A stretch of 43,339 nucleotides of DNA from an uncultured Eubacteriales bacterium. Its GTDB lineage: Bacteria; Bacillota; Clostridia; Oscillospirales; Acutalibacteraceae. Below are positions 25,390-34,371 of this stretch, piece after piece. The stretch spans positions 1 through 43,339 of the forward strand of contig OMWP01000007.1 of the NCBI GenBank assembly GCA_900314795.1, given 5' to 3'. The translations under genes were made by a program, and so were the position numbers. Within the stretch, counting starts at the first letter, position 1. Each line of letters begins with the position of its first letter. Below the pieces are notes generated by a model that saw nothing but the letters and a program-made list of their open reading frames with translations, was not told the origin of the DNA and made no database searches.

Positions 25390-25620
25390 GATTCATTGGA
25401 GTTGTATGATGTCGCATGTTGCCATCAGCTCCCGTGTAAAGAAACATCTGCTCTCTCCTTAAAATCAGTCCACAGGACTGATTTTACCTTCGAGATGCGC
25501 AAAGCACGGGGACCCCACGACGCTCCGCGTTGTGGGGAGAGGAGGAACCGCCACATGAGGTGAAGTCATACCCATCGGATATGACTACCGAATACGGCGA
25601 GTGACGACGATGCAGTCGCC
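25390..25620. repeat. Repeat-rich gap with mosaic element E1 (core 25507-25612)
   Basis: No gene is seen. AAAATCAGTCC/GGACTGATTTT is a perfect 11-bp hairpin near 25462-25487. From about 25507 to 25612 the sequence follows the same plan as 26816-26924: GGGGAC/CCCC arms, GGGGAGAGGAGGA, then CCGCCACA, GTCATAC, and ACGGCGAG and GACGACGATG at the end. The two are diverged copies of one element. Confidence 0.55.
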
Positions 25621-25690
25621 TTCAAGTCCTGTCATACGCACTTTGCTTGTATAATAGATATAGGGTATCCCAATGGATACCCTATATCTA

Positions 25691-25691
<1 letters not shown>
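25621..25691. repeat. Inverted copy of the tRNA-Leu 3' end followed by a perfect 17-bp hairpin
   Basis: 25621-25641 (TTCAAGTCCTGTCATACGCA plus C) is the reverse complement of 25693-25713 inside the tRNA at 19 of 21 positions. Between the two arms lies a perfect 17-bp stem (25654-25670 with 25675-25691, loop CAAT), reading ATAGATATAGGGTATCC on the plus strand. The inner stem abuts the tRNA CCA end and may act as its terminator. Its core GGGTATCC also occurs in the terminator at 25146. Confidence 0.65.
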
Positions 25692-25773
<82 letters not shown>

Positions 25774-25782
25774 TTATATGAG

Positions 25783-25851
25783 TTGAAAGTTGAAAATGGA
25801 TAATTGAAAATGAATGTGCGCTTGACTTTTCCATTTCCAATTATCCATTAT
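25783..25851. repeat. Family-A-like inverted repeat upstream of tRNA-Leu
   Basis: GTTGAAAATGGATAATTGAA (left arm) and TTTCCAATTATCCATTA (right arm) form an imperfect hairpin immediately upstream of the tRNA gene and after the MscS gene stop. The arms consist of short repeated words, as in the other family-A elements. Confidence 0.5.
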
Positions 25852-25876
25852 ATACTAATTGTCGCTCAAAATCAAG

Positions 25877-26713
25877 TTATTGTTTATGATCTGTTTGGTT
25901 GACCACATGCACATCCAGTTGATTATAAGGGATGGCGATCTTGTTCTGATCGAGCGTGTTCTTGATGCCTTCCATCAGGGCGTAGTATACCGTCCAGTAA
26001 TCCTTGTATTCGCAGTAACAGCGGACGGTGAATTCCAGCGCGCTGTCGCCGAATTTTTCGAGTCTGACCTTTTTCGGATACTTCTCGTCATCCAGAACGA
26101 GATCGGTGTTCTCAATCACTTCGGTCAATATCGTTTGCACCTGCTTGATATCTGCGTCATAGGGGATGGGAACGGTGATTGTGACACGAATCTGCGGATG
26201 GGTGGTATAATTGTTCACCTCGGCGTTGGAGATGACAGAATTCGGGATGATGACGTTGGTGCCGTCGTAGGTGCGGATGTTGGTGTGCATGACGCCGATC
26301 TTCTGCACAAAGCCCGAATACTTGGTGAATTCGATGAAATCGCCTGTGACAAAGGGCTTGGTGAACAGGATCACGATACCGCTGGCGATATCGTTGAGTC
26401 GGTCTTTCAGCGCCAAGGCAACCGCCGCGGCTGCTGCCGAGAAGAACGCGACGATGCCCGTGATGGAGATATGAAGCGCCGACATGGCGGCAAGCAGGGT
26501 AAAGGCGTAGATCAATAGGCGAACGCATCGGGAGATGAAGTCGACCAGCGAGGGATCGACCTTCTTGCGCTGCAGCGCTTTGCGCGTGAGGGATACCAAA
26601 ATGATCGAGATGATGATACCGATCACGGTGATGACCAACGCACCTCCGAGATCGGGCAGATAATTGACGATGCTTTGGGTAAAGCGGTTCCACATTTCTT
26701 TGATGGAGTCCAT
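25877..26713 (-). CDS. mscS: Small-conductance mechanosensitive channel (MscS family)
   Basis: MscS channels open on membrane tension and release solutes during hypo-osmotic shock. The 278-residue protein has three membrane helices (about 18-42, 62-82, 86-108). The third carries the Gly/Ala-rich pore pattern AFFSAAAAAVALALKDRLNDIASGI. The cytoplasmic beta domain follows: PFVTGDFIEFTKYSGFVQKIG, then TYDGTNVIIPNS. The C-terminal alpha/beta domain ends with PYNQLDVHVVN. AAGGAG precedes the ATG. It is a single gene. Confidence 0.95.
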   Translation of the reverse strand: MDSIKEMWNRFTQSIVNYLPDLGGALVITVIGIIISIILVSLTRKALQRKKVDPSLVDFISRCVRLLIYAFTLLAAMSALHISITGIVAFFSAAAAAVALALKDRLNDIASGIVILFTKPFVTGDFIEFTKYSGFVQKIGVMHTNIRTYDGTNVIIPNSVISNAEVNNYTTHPQIRVTITVPIPYDADIKQVQTILTEVIENTDLVLDDEKYPKKVRLEKFGDSALEFTVRCYCEYKDYWTVYYALMEGIKNTLDQNKIAIPYNQLDVHVVNQTDHKQ

Positions 26714-26802
26714 AGGTTCAGCTCCTTAATGATTGTTCGACACTATTCTATCGAAAAAGATTGACAAAAGCAAGTGGATAGATGTAAACTTTTATTAAAG
26801 TC

Positions 26803-26990
26803 ATTGCGAGGCTCCACCGGGGTCCCCGAAAAGCCTGCTTTTTGGGGAGAGGAGGAGCCGCCACACGAGCACGAGAGGAGTCATACTTGACTGCTCTCAG
26901 CGAGTACGGCGAGCGACGACGATGTGGCAATCTCACAAATAATTATGAAGTCATTGCGAGGCTCCTTCGGAGCTGTGGCAATCTCAACCG
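26803..26990. repeat. Family-C repeats (CATTGCGAGG...GGCAATC) with mosaic element E2
   Basis: GTCATTGCGAGGCTCC (about 26803) and GATGTGGCAATCTCA (about 26922) are the inverted ends of one unit. Inside it is the long element E2 (26816-26924), similar to E1 at 25507. A second, short unit follows at 26951-26990 (GTCATTGCGAGG...GTGGCAATCTCAACCG). The ribosome site of the SDR gene starts just after it. No gene is seen in 26714-27009. Confidence 0.7.
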
Positions 26991-27009
26991 AATAACAGGA
27001 GGCGGTAAT

Positions 27010-27768
27010 ATGAAAGCATTGATCACAGGCGCGTCATCAGGTATCGGACGCGATATGGCGCGTTATCTGGCAAGCATGGGCTGGGATCTGATCCTGGTCG
27101 CACGCCGTGAGGATAGGATCAAGGAACTGAAAAAGGAACTCAGCAATGTTGATGTGCGTTGTATCGTCACGGACGTGGGGAAGAAGTCGGATTGCTATGC
27201 GCTGTATGAAACGGTGAAGGATGAGACGATCGATATGCTCATCAATAACGCGGGCTTTGGCTTGGCGGGCGAATTCGTCAAGACGGATCTCGACACTGAG
27301 TTGAACATGATCGACGTCAATGTGACCGCCGTGCATATCCTGACAAAGCTGTTTCTGCGTGATTTTGTCAAGCGTGACAGCGGCATCATCCTCAATGTCG
27401 CGTCATCCGCGGGATTTATGCCGGGGCCGCTGCTCTCGACCTATTACGCGACCAAGAACTATGTGCTGCGCCTGTCTGAGGCGATCTATGAGGAGCTACG
27501 GCAAAAGCGCAGTCATGTCCATGTCGCGGTGCTCTGTCCGGGACCCGTGAACACCGAATTCAACGACGTCGCCAAGGTGAAGTTTGCCGTGGATGGTATC
27601 TCGTCCGAGGAGTGCGCGCGGATCGCGATCGACGGCGCACTCAGGGGCAAGCTGGTCATCATCCCCGGCTTGATGATGAAGGCGGGACTGTTCCTGCGCC
27701 GTTTCGCTCCCGAAAAGCTGTTGCTGAAATTGGCATACGGCTTCCAGAAAAGGAAGAACGAAAGATGA
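27010..27768 (+). CDS. Short-chain dehydrogenase/reductase (SDR family)
   Basis: This is an NAD(P)-dependent oxidoreductase of unknown substrate. The start was set at ATG 27010 (AGGAGGCGG upstream); the open frame extends back through repeat DNA and that part is rejected. The 252-residue protein has the cofactor motif TGASSGIG at the N-terminus, an Arg in the following strand region (VARRED) suggesting NADPH preference, NNAGFG, and the catalytic S133, Y145 and K149 (NVASSAGF, then STYYATKNY). The C-terminus PEKLLLKLAYGFQKRKNER resembles the YqjQ/DltE-like SDR group. A family-A repeat begins directly after it. Confidence 0.93.
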   Translation: MKALITGASSGIGRDMARYLASMGWDLILVARREDRIKELKKELSNVDVRCIVTDVGKKSDCYALYETVKDETIDMLINNAGFGLAGEFVKTDLDTELNMIDVNVTAVHILTKLFLRDFVKRDSGIILNVASSAGFMPGPLLSTYYATKNYVLRLSEAIYEELRQKRSHVHVAVLCPGPVNTEFNDVAKVKFAVDGISSEECARIAIDGALRGKLVIIPGLMMKAGLFLRRFAPEKLLLKLAYGFQKRKNER

Positions 27769-27999
27769 TGAGGAATAATTAGGAATGAGGAATTAGGAAT
27801 TAGGAATGAATGGCGGACGCTGTCCGCACCTGATTTTTATAATAGTTGGCGATATAGCTTACGACGTGGCAATCATAATAAATAACGCTTGCAACTCTAT
27901 TTTGGAGTCGCAAGCGTTTTTGTTATATGTCTTTTCTACAAATCGAAAATCCTTCGGATTTTCCCACAATTCCTAATTCCTAATTCCTCATTCCTAACT
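27766..27999. repeat. Family-A inverted repeat between the SDR and MreB-like genes
   Basis: The left arm 27766-27808 (repeated AGGAATT, GAGGAAT) and right arm 27966-27999 (ATTCCTAATTCC, TCATTCCT) flank about 155 bases. These include a family-C fragment (GTGGCAATCATAA near 27866) and a terminator. The arms touch the stop codon of the SDR gene and the end of the MreB-like gene. Confidence 0.65.
27884..27921 (+). terminator. Terminator after the SDR gene
   Basis: AACGCTTGC-ACTC / GAGT-GCAAGCGTT, with one mismatch opposite positions in the stem, is followed by TTTTTG. It could also serve transcription from the minus-strand MreB-like gene, as the left side carries A residues. Confidence 0.75.
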
Positions 28000-28000
28000 A

Positions 28001-29014
28001 TTAATATACCGTCATCAGCGGGTTGAGGGTACTGCGCTGGGACTCGGCTTCTTCGATGAATTCCGTCGCCTTGAAGCAGCCCGCGACAACGCAGTCGGAC
28101 GGATTCGGCGCGATATGTACTGTGATGCCTGTCTCTTTTTCGAGGCGCTCCTTCATGCCGTCAAGCTGAGCGAGTCCGCCGGTGAGCATGATACCGTCCA
28201 TCTGGATATCGCCGAGCAGCTCGGGCGGGGTATCCTCCAGCACATCGACGATCGCATTGATGATGATGGTGGTGATGTCGGCGATCGCTTCCTGCATTTC
28301 GACAGCGTTGACCTCCATCGCGCGGGGCAGTCCGCGCAGGGAATCTCTGCCCTTGAGGCGGAAGGTTTTGTTTTCGTCCGCATCCGCGGCACAGGCGATC
28401 GCTTCTTTGCAGGAGCGTGCCATCGCCTTGCCGATGATCAGACCGTGTTTGCGACGGACATACTTGATGATCTCCTCATCCATCTTGTTGCCCGCGGTCT
28501 TGATGGTCTTGCCGACTGACATACCGCCCAGCGATAAGACCGCGATATCGACCGTGCCCGCGCCCATGTCGACGATCATGACACCGTGGGGCGACATGAT
28601 ATCTCTGCCGCTGCCGAACGCTGCCGCTTTAGCCGCTTCGATCAGCAGGACGCGTCTGACGCCGAAGCTCGAGATCGCGCCGACGATCGCGCGCTTCTCG
28701 ACCTCGGTGATCTCACCGGGGATACATGCGACGACGCGCGGCATGACGACGCGGCTGGTGCAGACCTCCGCCATGAAGATGTTGACCAGTTCCTCTACCA
28801 GTCCCGATTCGGCGATAACGCCGCCCTCGAGCGGGAACACGACGTTGATCTTTGCCGAGGTTCTGCCGAGCATCTCATAGGCTTCATCTCCTACAGCGAG
28901 GATGACCTTATCATCTTTATTATACGCGATGACCGAAGGCTGGTCGATGGCGTTCTCATTATTATTGACTCTGAGTCGGGCGTTGGCGGTGCCTAAATCC
29001 AAAGCGATATCCAT
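28001..29014 (-). CDS. MreB/Mbl-like rod shape-determining actin homologue
   Basis: MreB family proteins form membrane-associated filaments that direct lateral cell-wall synthesis. The 337-residue protein has the phosphate-1 motif DLGTANARLRV, the phosphate-2 motif VDMGAGTVDIAVLS, the connect-2 region LIEAAKAAAFGSG, and the adenosine motif MLTGGLAQLDGM. The first loop reads DLGTANARL rather than the usual DLGTAN(T/S)L. The gene stands alone rather than in mreBCD, so it is probably an additional paralogue (Mbl or MreBH type). It has its own promoter and AAGGAG site. Confidence 0.9.
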   Translation of the reverse strand: MDIALDLGTANARLRVNNNENAIDQPSVIAYNKDDKVILAVGDEAYEMLGRTSAKINVVFPLEGGVIAESGLVEELVNIFMAEVCTSRVVMPRVVACIPGEITEVEKRAIVGAISSFGVRRVLLIEAAKAAAFGSGRDIMSPHGVMIVDMGAGTVDIAVLSLGGMSVGKTIKTAGNKMDEEIIKYVRRKHGLIIGKAMARSCKEAIACAADADENKTFRLKGRDSLRGLPRAMEVNAVEMQEAIADITTIIINAIVDVLEDTPPELLGDIQMDGIMLTGGLAQLDGMKERLEKETGITVHIAPNPSDCVVAGCFKATEFIEEAESQRSTLNPLMTVY

Positions 29015-29048
29015 TAGCGTTCTCCTTTATTTGGTTTCTGATACGTTT

Positions 29049-29077
29049 ATTATATACAAGTTTAAAGGTGTTTTCAA
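29049..29077 (-). promoter_or_regulatory. Promoter of the MreB-like gene
   Basis: On the minus strand, TTGAAA (29077-29072), a 17-base spacer and TATAAT (29054-29049) lie 35 bases before the start codon. The element is just downstream of the comFC stop, so the MreB-like gene can be transcribed independently of recD2-comFC. Confidence 0.65.
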
Positions 29078-29088
29078 TAACAAATTAC

Positions 29089-29760
29089 TTATATCACCGT
29101 CGATTCGGGATATTTATTCTGTGCAGAGGCGATCGTGGCACAGCAGATCAGCTCAGGTTTTGCGCGACTGAGTACCCTGCAGCAGTTGCCGAGAGTGTAG
29201 CCGGAGGTGATGATATCGTCGATGATCAGGATTCTTTTGCCTTTGACCAAATCCTTGTCGATCACCTTGAATGCGCCGTTGAGATTGGTTTTGCGCTCCT
29301 TGTATTTGAGGTTATGCTGTTTCTTTGTACGCTTGATCTTGTCGATCGTTTCACGATAGGGGAGATCGAGCCGCTTGCCGAGCTCCTTCGCGAGTAACGC
29401 GGATTGATTATACCCGCGCTTTTTCAAATCGATCCTGTGCATCGGAACAGCGGTAATGAAATCGAATCCCTCGCCGTTGTATGCGTTTTCAATATCTTTA
29501 GCGAGCAATTCGGCGATCTGCGGGATGTACTGGGTACGGTCGTGGTACTTCAACCGCAGAATCATACGGCGTACTCTGCCGTCGTAGGCAAAGGTCGAGA
29601 TACAGCGAAATCCCCTTGCACCGCTCGGGATCGGGATGTGCTTGCGGCGGATCTCGTCATAGCACTTTTCGCACGCGATCTGCGTCGCTTCGATCAGCGC
29701 GGAGCAATAGGGACAGCGCTCGGGATAAAACAGCGCGGTGAGCTTGCGGATGAATTCCAT
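29089..29760 (-). CDS. comFC: ComFC-like phosphoribosyltransferase-domain protein
   Basis: ComFC family proteins are needed for natural transformation in some bacteria. The 223-residue protein has an N-terminal zinc ribbon (C16, C19, C30, C33: CPYC...CEKC), the ISTFAYDGRVRRMILRLKYHDR segment, and the PRPP-type loop IIDDIITSGYTL near the C-terminus. It starts 1 base after the recD2 stop, so the two are cotranscribed and coupled. comFA is not seen here. Pairing with recD2 suggests a DNA-processing role, but competence itself cannot be inferred. Confidence 0.9.
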   Translation of the reverse strand: MEFIRKLTALFYPERCPYCSALIEATQIACEKCYDEIRRKHIPIPSGARGFRCISTFAYDGRVRRMILRLKYHDRTQYIPQIAELLAKDIENAYNGEGFDFITAVPMHRIDLKKRGYNQSALLAKELGKRLDLPYRETIDKIKRTKKQHNLKYKERKTNLNGAFKVIDKDLVKGKRILIIDDIITSGYTLGNCCRVLSRAKPELICCATIASAQNKYPESTVI

Positions 29761-29761
29761 A

Positions 29762-31960
29762 TCAATCCCTCATCAAGAATGTTTTCAGCCCCGTGTAGCG
29801 CAGGATGCGGCGGTTGTTCTCGACCATATAACGCAGGGCGTTTTCATCGCCGATGATGATCAGCATCTTTTTGGCGCGGGTCACGGCGGTATAGAGCAGA
29901 TTGCGATACATCAGCTGCGGCGCGCCGCGGAACATCGGCAGGACGACGCAGTCAAATTCATTGCCCTGACTTTTGTGGACGGTACAGGCATAGGCAAGCT
30001 CCAGATCGCCGACGCTGTCGCTGTCGTAGGTCGCGACGCGGTCATCAAACCGCACCTTGTAGATCTTGGAGGCGTTGTTGACCTCGACCATCACGCCGAT
30101 ATCGCCGTTGAACACGCCCTCGCCGTATTCACCGTCATCCTTCGTCCACAGGATATCGTAATTGTTGCGGCTCTGCATGACCTTATCGCCCTCGTTGAGG
30201 GTGTAGTAGCCGACCTTGACGCCGCGGGAGGGATTGGGATTGACCAGCGCTTGCAGACGGTTGTTCAGCTCATAGGTGCCCAAAATACCCTTGCGGGTGG
30301 GGGAGAGCACCTGGATGTTTTCGTGCAGATTATAGCCATAGGCGTTTTTCAGCCGCCTTGCGCACAGGTCGCCGACCGTTTCGGCAATATGCTCCTGACT
30401 GAAGTCGGGCAAGAAGAAAAAGTCGTTGTCGCGGATGCGGATGTCGGGCATCTCGCCCTGCACGATCTTGTGCGCGTTGGTGACGATCAGGCTTTCCATC
30501 GACTGACGGAAGATCTCATTGAGCGTGACCACAGGGATGGTGTCTGAGGCGATCAGGTCATACAGCACGTTGCCCGCACCCACAGAGGGAAGCTGATGGC
30601 TGTCGCCGACCAAGATCAATCGGCAGGACAGCGGCAGCGCGCGCATAAGGCTTTCGAGCAGGGCGGTGTCGACCATGCTCACCTCGTCCACGACCAGTGC
30701 GTCGGTGTTGAGCAGATTGCGCTCATTGCGTTTGAACACGGGCTTATCTTCAATATCGTAGCTCACCTCGAGCATACGGTGGATGGTTTTGGCTTCTTCG
30801 CCTGTCACGGCGGTCATCCGCTGAGCGGCTCTGCCTGTCGGGGCGCAGAGAGATACCTTTTGACCGCTCTCTTTGAGCAGGCGGATGATCGCGTTGAGGG
30901 TGGTCGTCTTGCCGGTGCCGGGGCCGCCTGTAAGAATCAACAATCCTGTTGTCAGCGCGTCGGAGATCGCCTTCTTTTGCAGGGAGGCGTATTTGATGCC
31001 GCTTTCCTTTTCGATCGCGGCGATCTTTTCCTCTGCGCCGCCGATCGCCATCGCGGGGAAGCGCAGCAGCATCTTCATACGAGCGGCGATATAGGTCTCG
31101 CCGTCATACAGCGACGGCAGAAAGATACATTCTTTTTCGTTGACGGTGTCGAGGATCAGGGTATTTTCTTCGATCATCTCATTGAGCGCGGATTCACACG
31201 CGGCAGGGTCGACCTCCAAGAGATCGGCGGTCGCTTCCACCAGCTTATCCTGCGGCAGACAGGTGTGACCGTTGAGGCGGTTGTGTTTGAGGACAAATGC
31301 CAAAGCCGCTCTGACGCGGATACGTGCGTCCTGCGGCGTGTTTTGTGCAAGGGCGATCATATCGGCGGTCTCAAAGGAGATTCCGATCCCTTCCTCGCAT
31401 AACACATAGGGGTTTTCTTCGATCTGCGCGATCGCGTTGTTGCCGTACTTCTTCCAGATCTTGACGGCGGCATTCGGGGTGACGGAGTAGTTGGCGAGGT
31501 AGATCATCAGCTCACGGATGCCGACCACGCTTTTGAGCTGTTCGCTGATATCCTGCGCCTTTTTCAGCGAGATACCCTTGAGCTTTGCGACGCGTTCGGG
31601 ATCGTTTTCGAGCACGGACAGCGTATCCGCGCCGAATTCCAGCACTAAACGTCTGGCGGTAGAAGGCCCGATCCCCTTGATCGCGCCGCTGGACAGATAT
31701 TTGAGGATACCGTCCATATTCTCGGGCATGGTGCGTTCAAACGCCGACACCGCGAACTGCTCGCCGTAGGTGGGGTGGTTCTTGAATACGCCGAACAGCT
31801 TGACGCTCTCACCGGCGTTGACCAGCGGCATGACGCCGTTGGCGGTGATCAATGCCTCGTCACCGCTGATTTCCAGCACAGTATAGCCGTTTTCTTCGTT
31901 CCGGTAGATGATATTCTCCACCACACCGTTTATTTCAAATAATTGTTCGTGATTAGTCAT
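29762..31960 (-). CDS. recD2: RecD2-type ATP-dependent DNA helicase (SF1B)
   Basis: RecD2 is a 5'-3' helicase in DNA repair in bacteria lacking RecBC. The start was set at MTNHEQLFEI (AAGGGA upstream); the open frame extends 48 codons further into the promoter region. The 732-residue protein has the N-terminal OB-like domain (INGVVENIIYRNEENGYTV), a helix-hairpin-helix region (GAIKGIGPSTARRLV, about 92-106), Walker A GGPGTGKT (345-352), DEVSMVD, GDSHQLPSVGAGNVL, and the C-terminal UvrD-like KSQGNEFDCVV and YTAVTRAKK motifs. comFC follows directly. Confidence 0.95.
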   Translation of the reverse strand: MTNHEQLFEINGVVENIIYRNEENGYTVLEISGDEALITANGVMPLVNAGESVKLFGVFKNHPTYGEQFAVSAFERTMPENMDGILKYLSSGAIKGIGPSTARRLVLEFGADTLSVLENDPERVAKLKGISLKKAQDISEQLKSVVGIRELMIYLANYSVTPNAAVKIWKKYGNNAIAQIEENPYVLCEEGIGISFETADMIALAQNTPQDARIRVRAALAFVLKHNRLNGHTCLPQDKLVEATADLLEVDPAACESALNEMIEENTLILDTVNEKECIFLPSLYDGETYIAARMKMLLRFPAMAIGGAEEKIAAIEKESGIKYASLQKKAISDALTTGLLILTGGPGTGKTTTLNAIIRLLKESGQKVSLCAPTGRAAQRMTAVTGEEAKTIHRMLEVSYDIEDKPVFKRNERNLLNTDALVVDEVSMVDTALLESLMRALPLSCRLILVGDSHQLPSVGAGNVLYDLIASDTIPVVTLNEIFRQSMESLIVTNAHKIVQGEMPDIRIRDNDFFFLPDFSQEHIAETVGDLCARRLKNAYGYNLHENIQVLSPTRKGILGTYELNNRLQALVNPNPSRGVKVGYYTLNEGDKVMQSRNNYDILWTKDDGEYGEGVFNGDIGVMVEVNNASKIYKVRFDDRVATYDSDSVGDLELAYACTVHKSQGNEFDCVVLPMFRGAPQLMYRNLLYTAVTRAKKMLIIIGDENALRYMVENNRRILRYTGLKTFLMRD

Positions 31961-32003
31961 AATAATCCCTTGCGTGAAAATGATAATATCGGTAATTCTA
32001 CTG

Positions 32004-32032
32004 TTGAATTTTTCCTGAAATTGTCTTATAAT
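32004..32032 (+). promoter_or_regulatory. Promoter of the CofE-like gene
   Basis: TTGAAT (32004-32009), a 17-base spacer and TATAAT (32027-32032) lie about 120 bases upstream of the gene at 32152, in the region shared with divergent recD2. Confidence 0.6.
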
Positions 32033-32151
32033 ACTCATATATGCGTGTATGAGCGGAAAAGCCGATATTTCGTATATATTGTATGGCAGAAACCAGTATA
32101 CCATATATTTTGTGAAAATGCTACCTTTTTGAAATCAGATGAGGTGAAATT

Positions 32152-32850
32152 ATGGAATTTGTCGCAAATGAAGGCAAGAACGTCGAAATAACCGTCAACG
32201 GTGTGACCTATATGCGCCATGCGATCAAGACACATTTTGTCAAGCAGGGCGAGGATTACATCGAGATCTTTAAAAAGTATGTACAGCCCTTGTACGAGGA
32301 GGGCGATATCGTCAGCTCCTCCGAGAAGATCATCGCGCTGTGTCAGGGCAGAGTCGTCAAGCGTGAGGAGCTCAAGGTCGGCTTTTGGGCAAAGTTTTTG
32401 TCCAAGTTCGCTTCCCATCCCGATACCGGCGTAGGCGTAGGCGAGACCATCAAAATGCAGTACGCGATCACCAAGGTCGGTCTGCCCAAGGTGCTGTGGG
32501 CTTCCTTTGCCGGCGGCGTATGCAAGCTCTTCGGTAAGAAAGGCGTTTTCTATGAGATCGTCGGCTCCGAGGTCGCGGGTCTCGACGGCTTCTACGATCA
32601 TGTCTGGTCGGAGTACAGAGATATCGGTATCGAGAATCCCGAGAATCCCTCCGGCGTTTGTGATGAGATCAAAGAAAAGCTCGGCATGTCCTGCATGATC
32701 GTTGACGCAAACGATCTGGGACAGGAGGTTCTGGGCTATTCTTCCGATATCAAGCTCAGTGAAGAAGAACTCCACGGCTTGATCGCCGATAATCCCTGCG
32801 GTCAGGGTCAGGAAACGACTCCGATCGTTTTGATTCGAAAGAAGAAATAA
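32152..32850 (+). CDS. CofE-like (F420-0:gamma-glutamyl ligase family) protein
   Basis: The 232-residue protein resembles the CofE fold family, whose archetype adds glutamate to coenzyme F420-0 using GTP. Supporting motifs are GDIVSSSEKIIALCQGRVV near the N-terminus, EIVGSEVAGLDG in the middle, and the C-terminal NPCGQGQETTPIVLIR, which matches the (G/C)-QG-x2-TP-V-LI-R end of CofE. No other F420 gene is in the window and most Clostridia do not make F420, so another amide ligation is more likely (inference). It has GAGGTG and its own promoter. The next two genes on the same strand encode an alanine racemase and an ATP-grasp protein. Confidence 0.75.
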   Translation: MEFVANEGKNVEITVNGVTYMRHAIKTHFVKQGEDYIEIFKKYVQPLYEEGDIVSSSEKIIALCQGRVVKREELKVGFWAKFLSKFASHPDTGVGVGETIKMQYAITKVGLPKVLWASFAGGVCKLFGKKGVFYEIVGSEVAGLDGFYDHVWSEYRDIGIENPENPSGVCDEIKEKLGMSCMIVDANDLGQEVLGYSSDIKLSEEELHGLIADNPCGQGQETTPIVLIRKKK

Positions 32851-32922
32851 AACTACAGCGGTTTTCAATAAAGCTATTCGGTTATGAATGATGAATAACA
32901 CATAGATTTGAATGGCTTCGTT

Positions 32923-32953
32923 CTGTAGGGGAGGGGCTTGCTCCTCCCGACTG
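32923..32953. repeat. Family-D-like short palindrome
   Basis: TCTGTAGGGGAGGGGCTTGC followed by TCCTCCCGACTG is a GGGAGG/CCTCCC hairpin of the TGTAGGGG type seen again near 42955. It lies between the CofE-like gene and alr. Confidence 0.5.
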
Positions 32954-32999
32954 TTGAAACGATCATTTTCTTTGTAACGATTACAGTTGAGGGGTTATC

Positions 33000-34160
33000 A
33001 TGGCTGATTCCTATGTAGAGATCAATCTCACACGCCTGAGCAATAATGTCAAGGCGATCTTGGAGAAATATCCGGAGTATAAAAGCTATATCGGCGTTGT
33101 CAAGGGCGACGCTTACGGTCACGGCATGCGTGCTGTCAAGGCGCTCCACAATGGCGGACTGCGGTATTTTGCCGTATCTTCCTTAGAGGAAGCCTTTGAT
33201 CTGCGCAAGTATAACGCCCATGTTCCTGTCTTATGTCTGGAGCCTGTCGCGATCGAGCGGCTGGGTGAGGCGGCGGATCTGGATCTGACCCTCGCGATCC
33301 CGGATATTGAGTATTTGAGAGCACTGCTTGAAGCGGATGTGAACCATAGTTTTAAGCTGCATATCAAGGTGGATGCGGGCTTCAGCAGACTCGGTCTGAA
33401 GGATAAGGGCGAGATCAAGGAAGCGGTTCAGCTGATCAACAGCTCGCCGCATTTCCTCGAAGGCATCTATCAGCATTTTGCGACAGCGGGTATCTTTGAT
33501 CCGCATTATGATAACCAGATCCGCCGATTCAAGGAGCTGACCTCTTTGATCAATCTCGACGAGATCCCGATCGTGCATCTGGGCAGCGGTGTCTCACTGG
33601 TCGCGCACCCCAAGATCGATATCGCGACCGGTACCCGTATGGGTCTGATCATGTACGGCTACAATATCAGCCCGTCCTCTTACGGCAGCAGCATGAAGGA
33701 TCGCCTCAGAGATCTGCGCGATAAACACAATCAGAAAAAATACCATCTGACCGAGACCTATCGTGACGTACAGCTCGATCTTTCTCCGGCGATGTCTTAT
33801 AAGTGTCGGATTTTGCAGATCAAGGACGTCAACGCGGGCGAATACGTCGGCTACGGAGCGGAGTATCAGGCGCCGGAGCTGATCAGCATCGCGGTACTGC
33901 CTGTCGGCTACAACAACGGTATTGGACATGCTAACTTCGGCAGAGTGGTTGAGATCAACGGCAAGCGTTATCCGATCATCGGCGAGATCGGCATGAACAT
34001 GTGCTGCGTCAAGGTCGATAACCGCGTCAAGCTCACCGACACTGTCACCCTGCTTGGCGGCGGTATCAGTCTCGGACGCTTCTCACGCGCGTCGGGTCTG
34101 GGACTCGCTGAAGTCCTGCTCGGTATCGGTAAGAACAATGAGAGAATCTATATAAAATAA
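33000..34160 (+). CDS. alr: Alanine racemase
   Basis: This PLP enzyme interconverts L- and D-alanine, which is needed for peptidoglycan. The 386-residue protein starts with YVEINLTRLSNNVKAI. The PLP lysine is K35 in GVVKGDAYGHG, where most family members read VVKANAYGHG. VDAGFSRLGL, LGSGVSLVAHP, MGLIMYGYNISP and the second catalytic Tyr (Y285, VGYGAEY) are present, and IGEIGMNMCCVKV replaces the usual GRVCMDQ pattern. These departures suggest a divergent branch, so the amino-acid specificity may not be alanine. GAGGGG precedes the ATG at 33000. Confidence 0.88.
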   Translation: MADSYVEINLTRLSNNVKAILEKYPEYKSYIGVVKGDAYGHGMRAVKALHNGGLRYFAVSSLEEAFDLRKYNAHVPVLCLEPVAIERLGEAADLDLTLAIPDIEYLRALLEADVNHSFKLHIKVDAGFSRLGLKDKGEIKEAVQLINSSPHFLEGIYQHFATAGIFDPHYDNQIRRFKELTSLINLDEIPIVHLGSGVSLVAHPKIDIATGTRMGLIMYGYNISPSSYGSSMKDRLRDLRDKHNQKKYHLTETYRDVQLDLSPAMSYKCRILQIKDVNAGEYVGYGAEYQAPELISIAVLPVGYNNGIGHANFGRVVEINGKRYPIIGEIGMNMCCVKVDNRVKLTDTVTLLGGGISLGRFSRASGLGLAEVLLGIGKNNERIYIK

Positions 34161-34353
34161 GGCTCCCTTTCCTAAGATACCCCCGTTGGGGGAATGTCCG
34201 AAGGACAAGGGGGGAGCCGTTTCCGGCGAGGAAGCTGTCGGCAACGCCGACTGAGGGTTGACATACGGATTGTAAGACGACTTTCAAATCATACGATCAA
34301 CCCTCCGACCTCGCCTTGCGGCGAGCCCACCTCCCTTAGAAAAGGGAGGCTCA
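34161..34353. repeat. Family-B palindromic repeat pair with an insertion (alr to ATP-grasp gap)
   Basis: The left unit GGCTCCCTTTCCTAAG and the right inverted unit CACCTCCCTTAG plus AAAAGGGAGGCT are ends of the same palindrome as at 15995. The left half is lengthened by a second GGGGG-rich hairpin (CCCCCGTTGGGGG) and FTSH-gap-like GACTGAGGGTTG. The right end is just before the AGGAGG of the next gene. Confidence 0.7.
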
Positions 34354-34371
34354 ATATAGGAGGTCGATTTT

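Noticed and set aside
26842-27009. Upstream extension of the SDR gene
   Set aside because: It is translated from repeat E2 and family-C DNA; the SDR fold begins at 27010 with AGGAGG.
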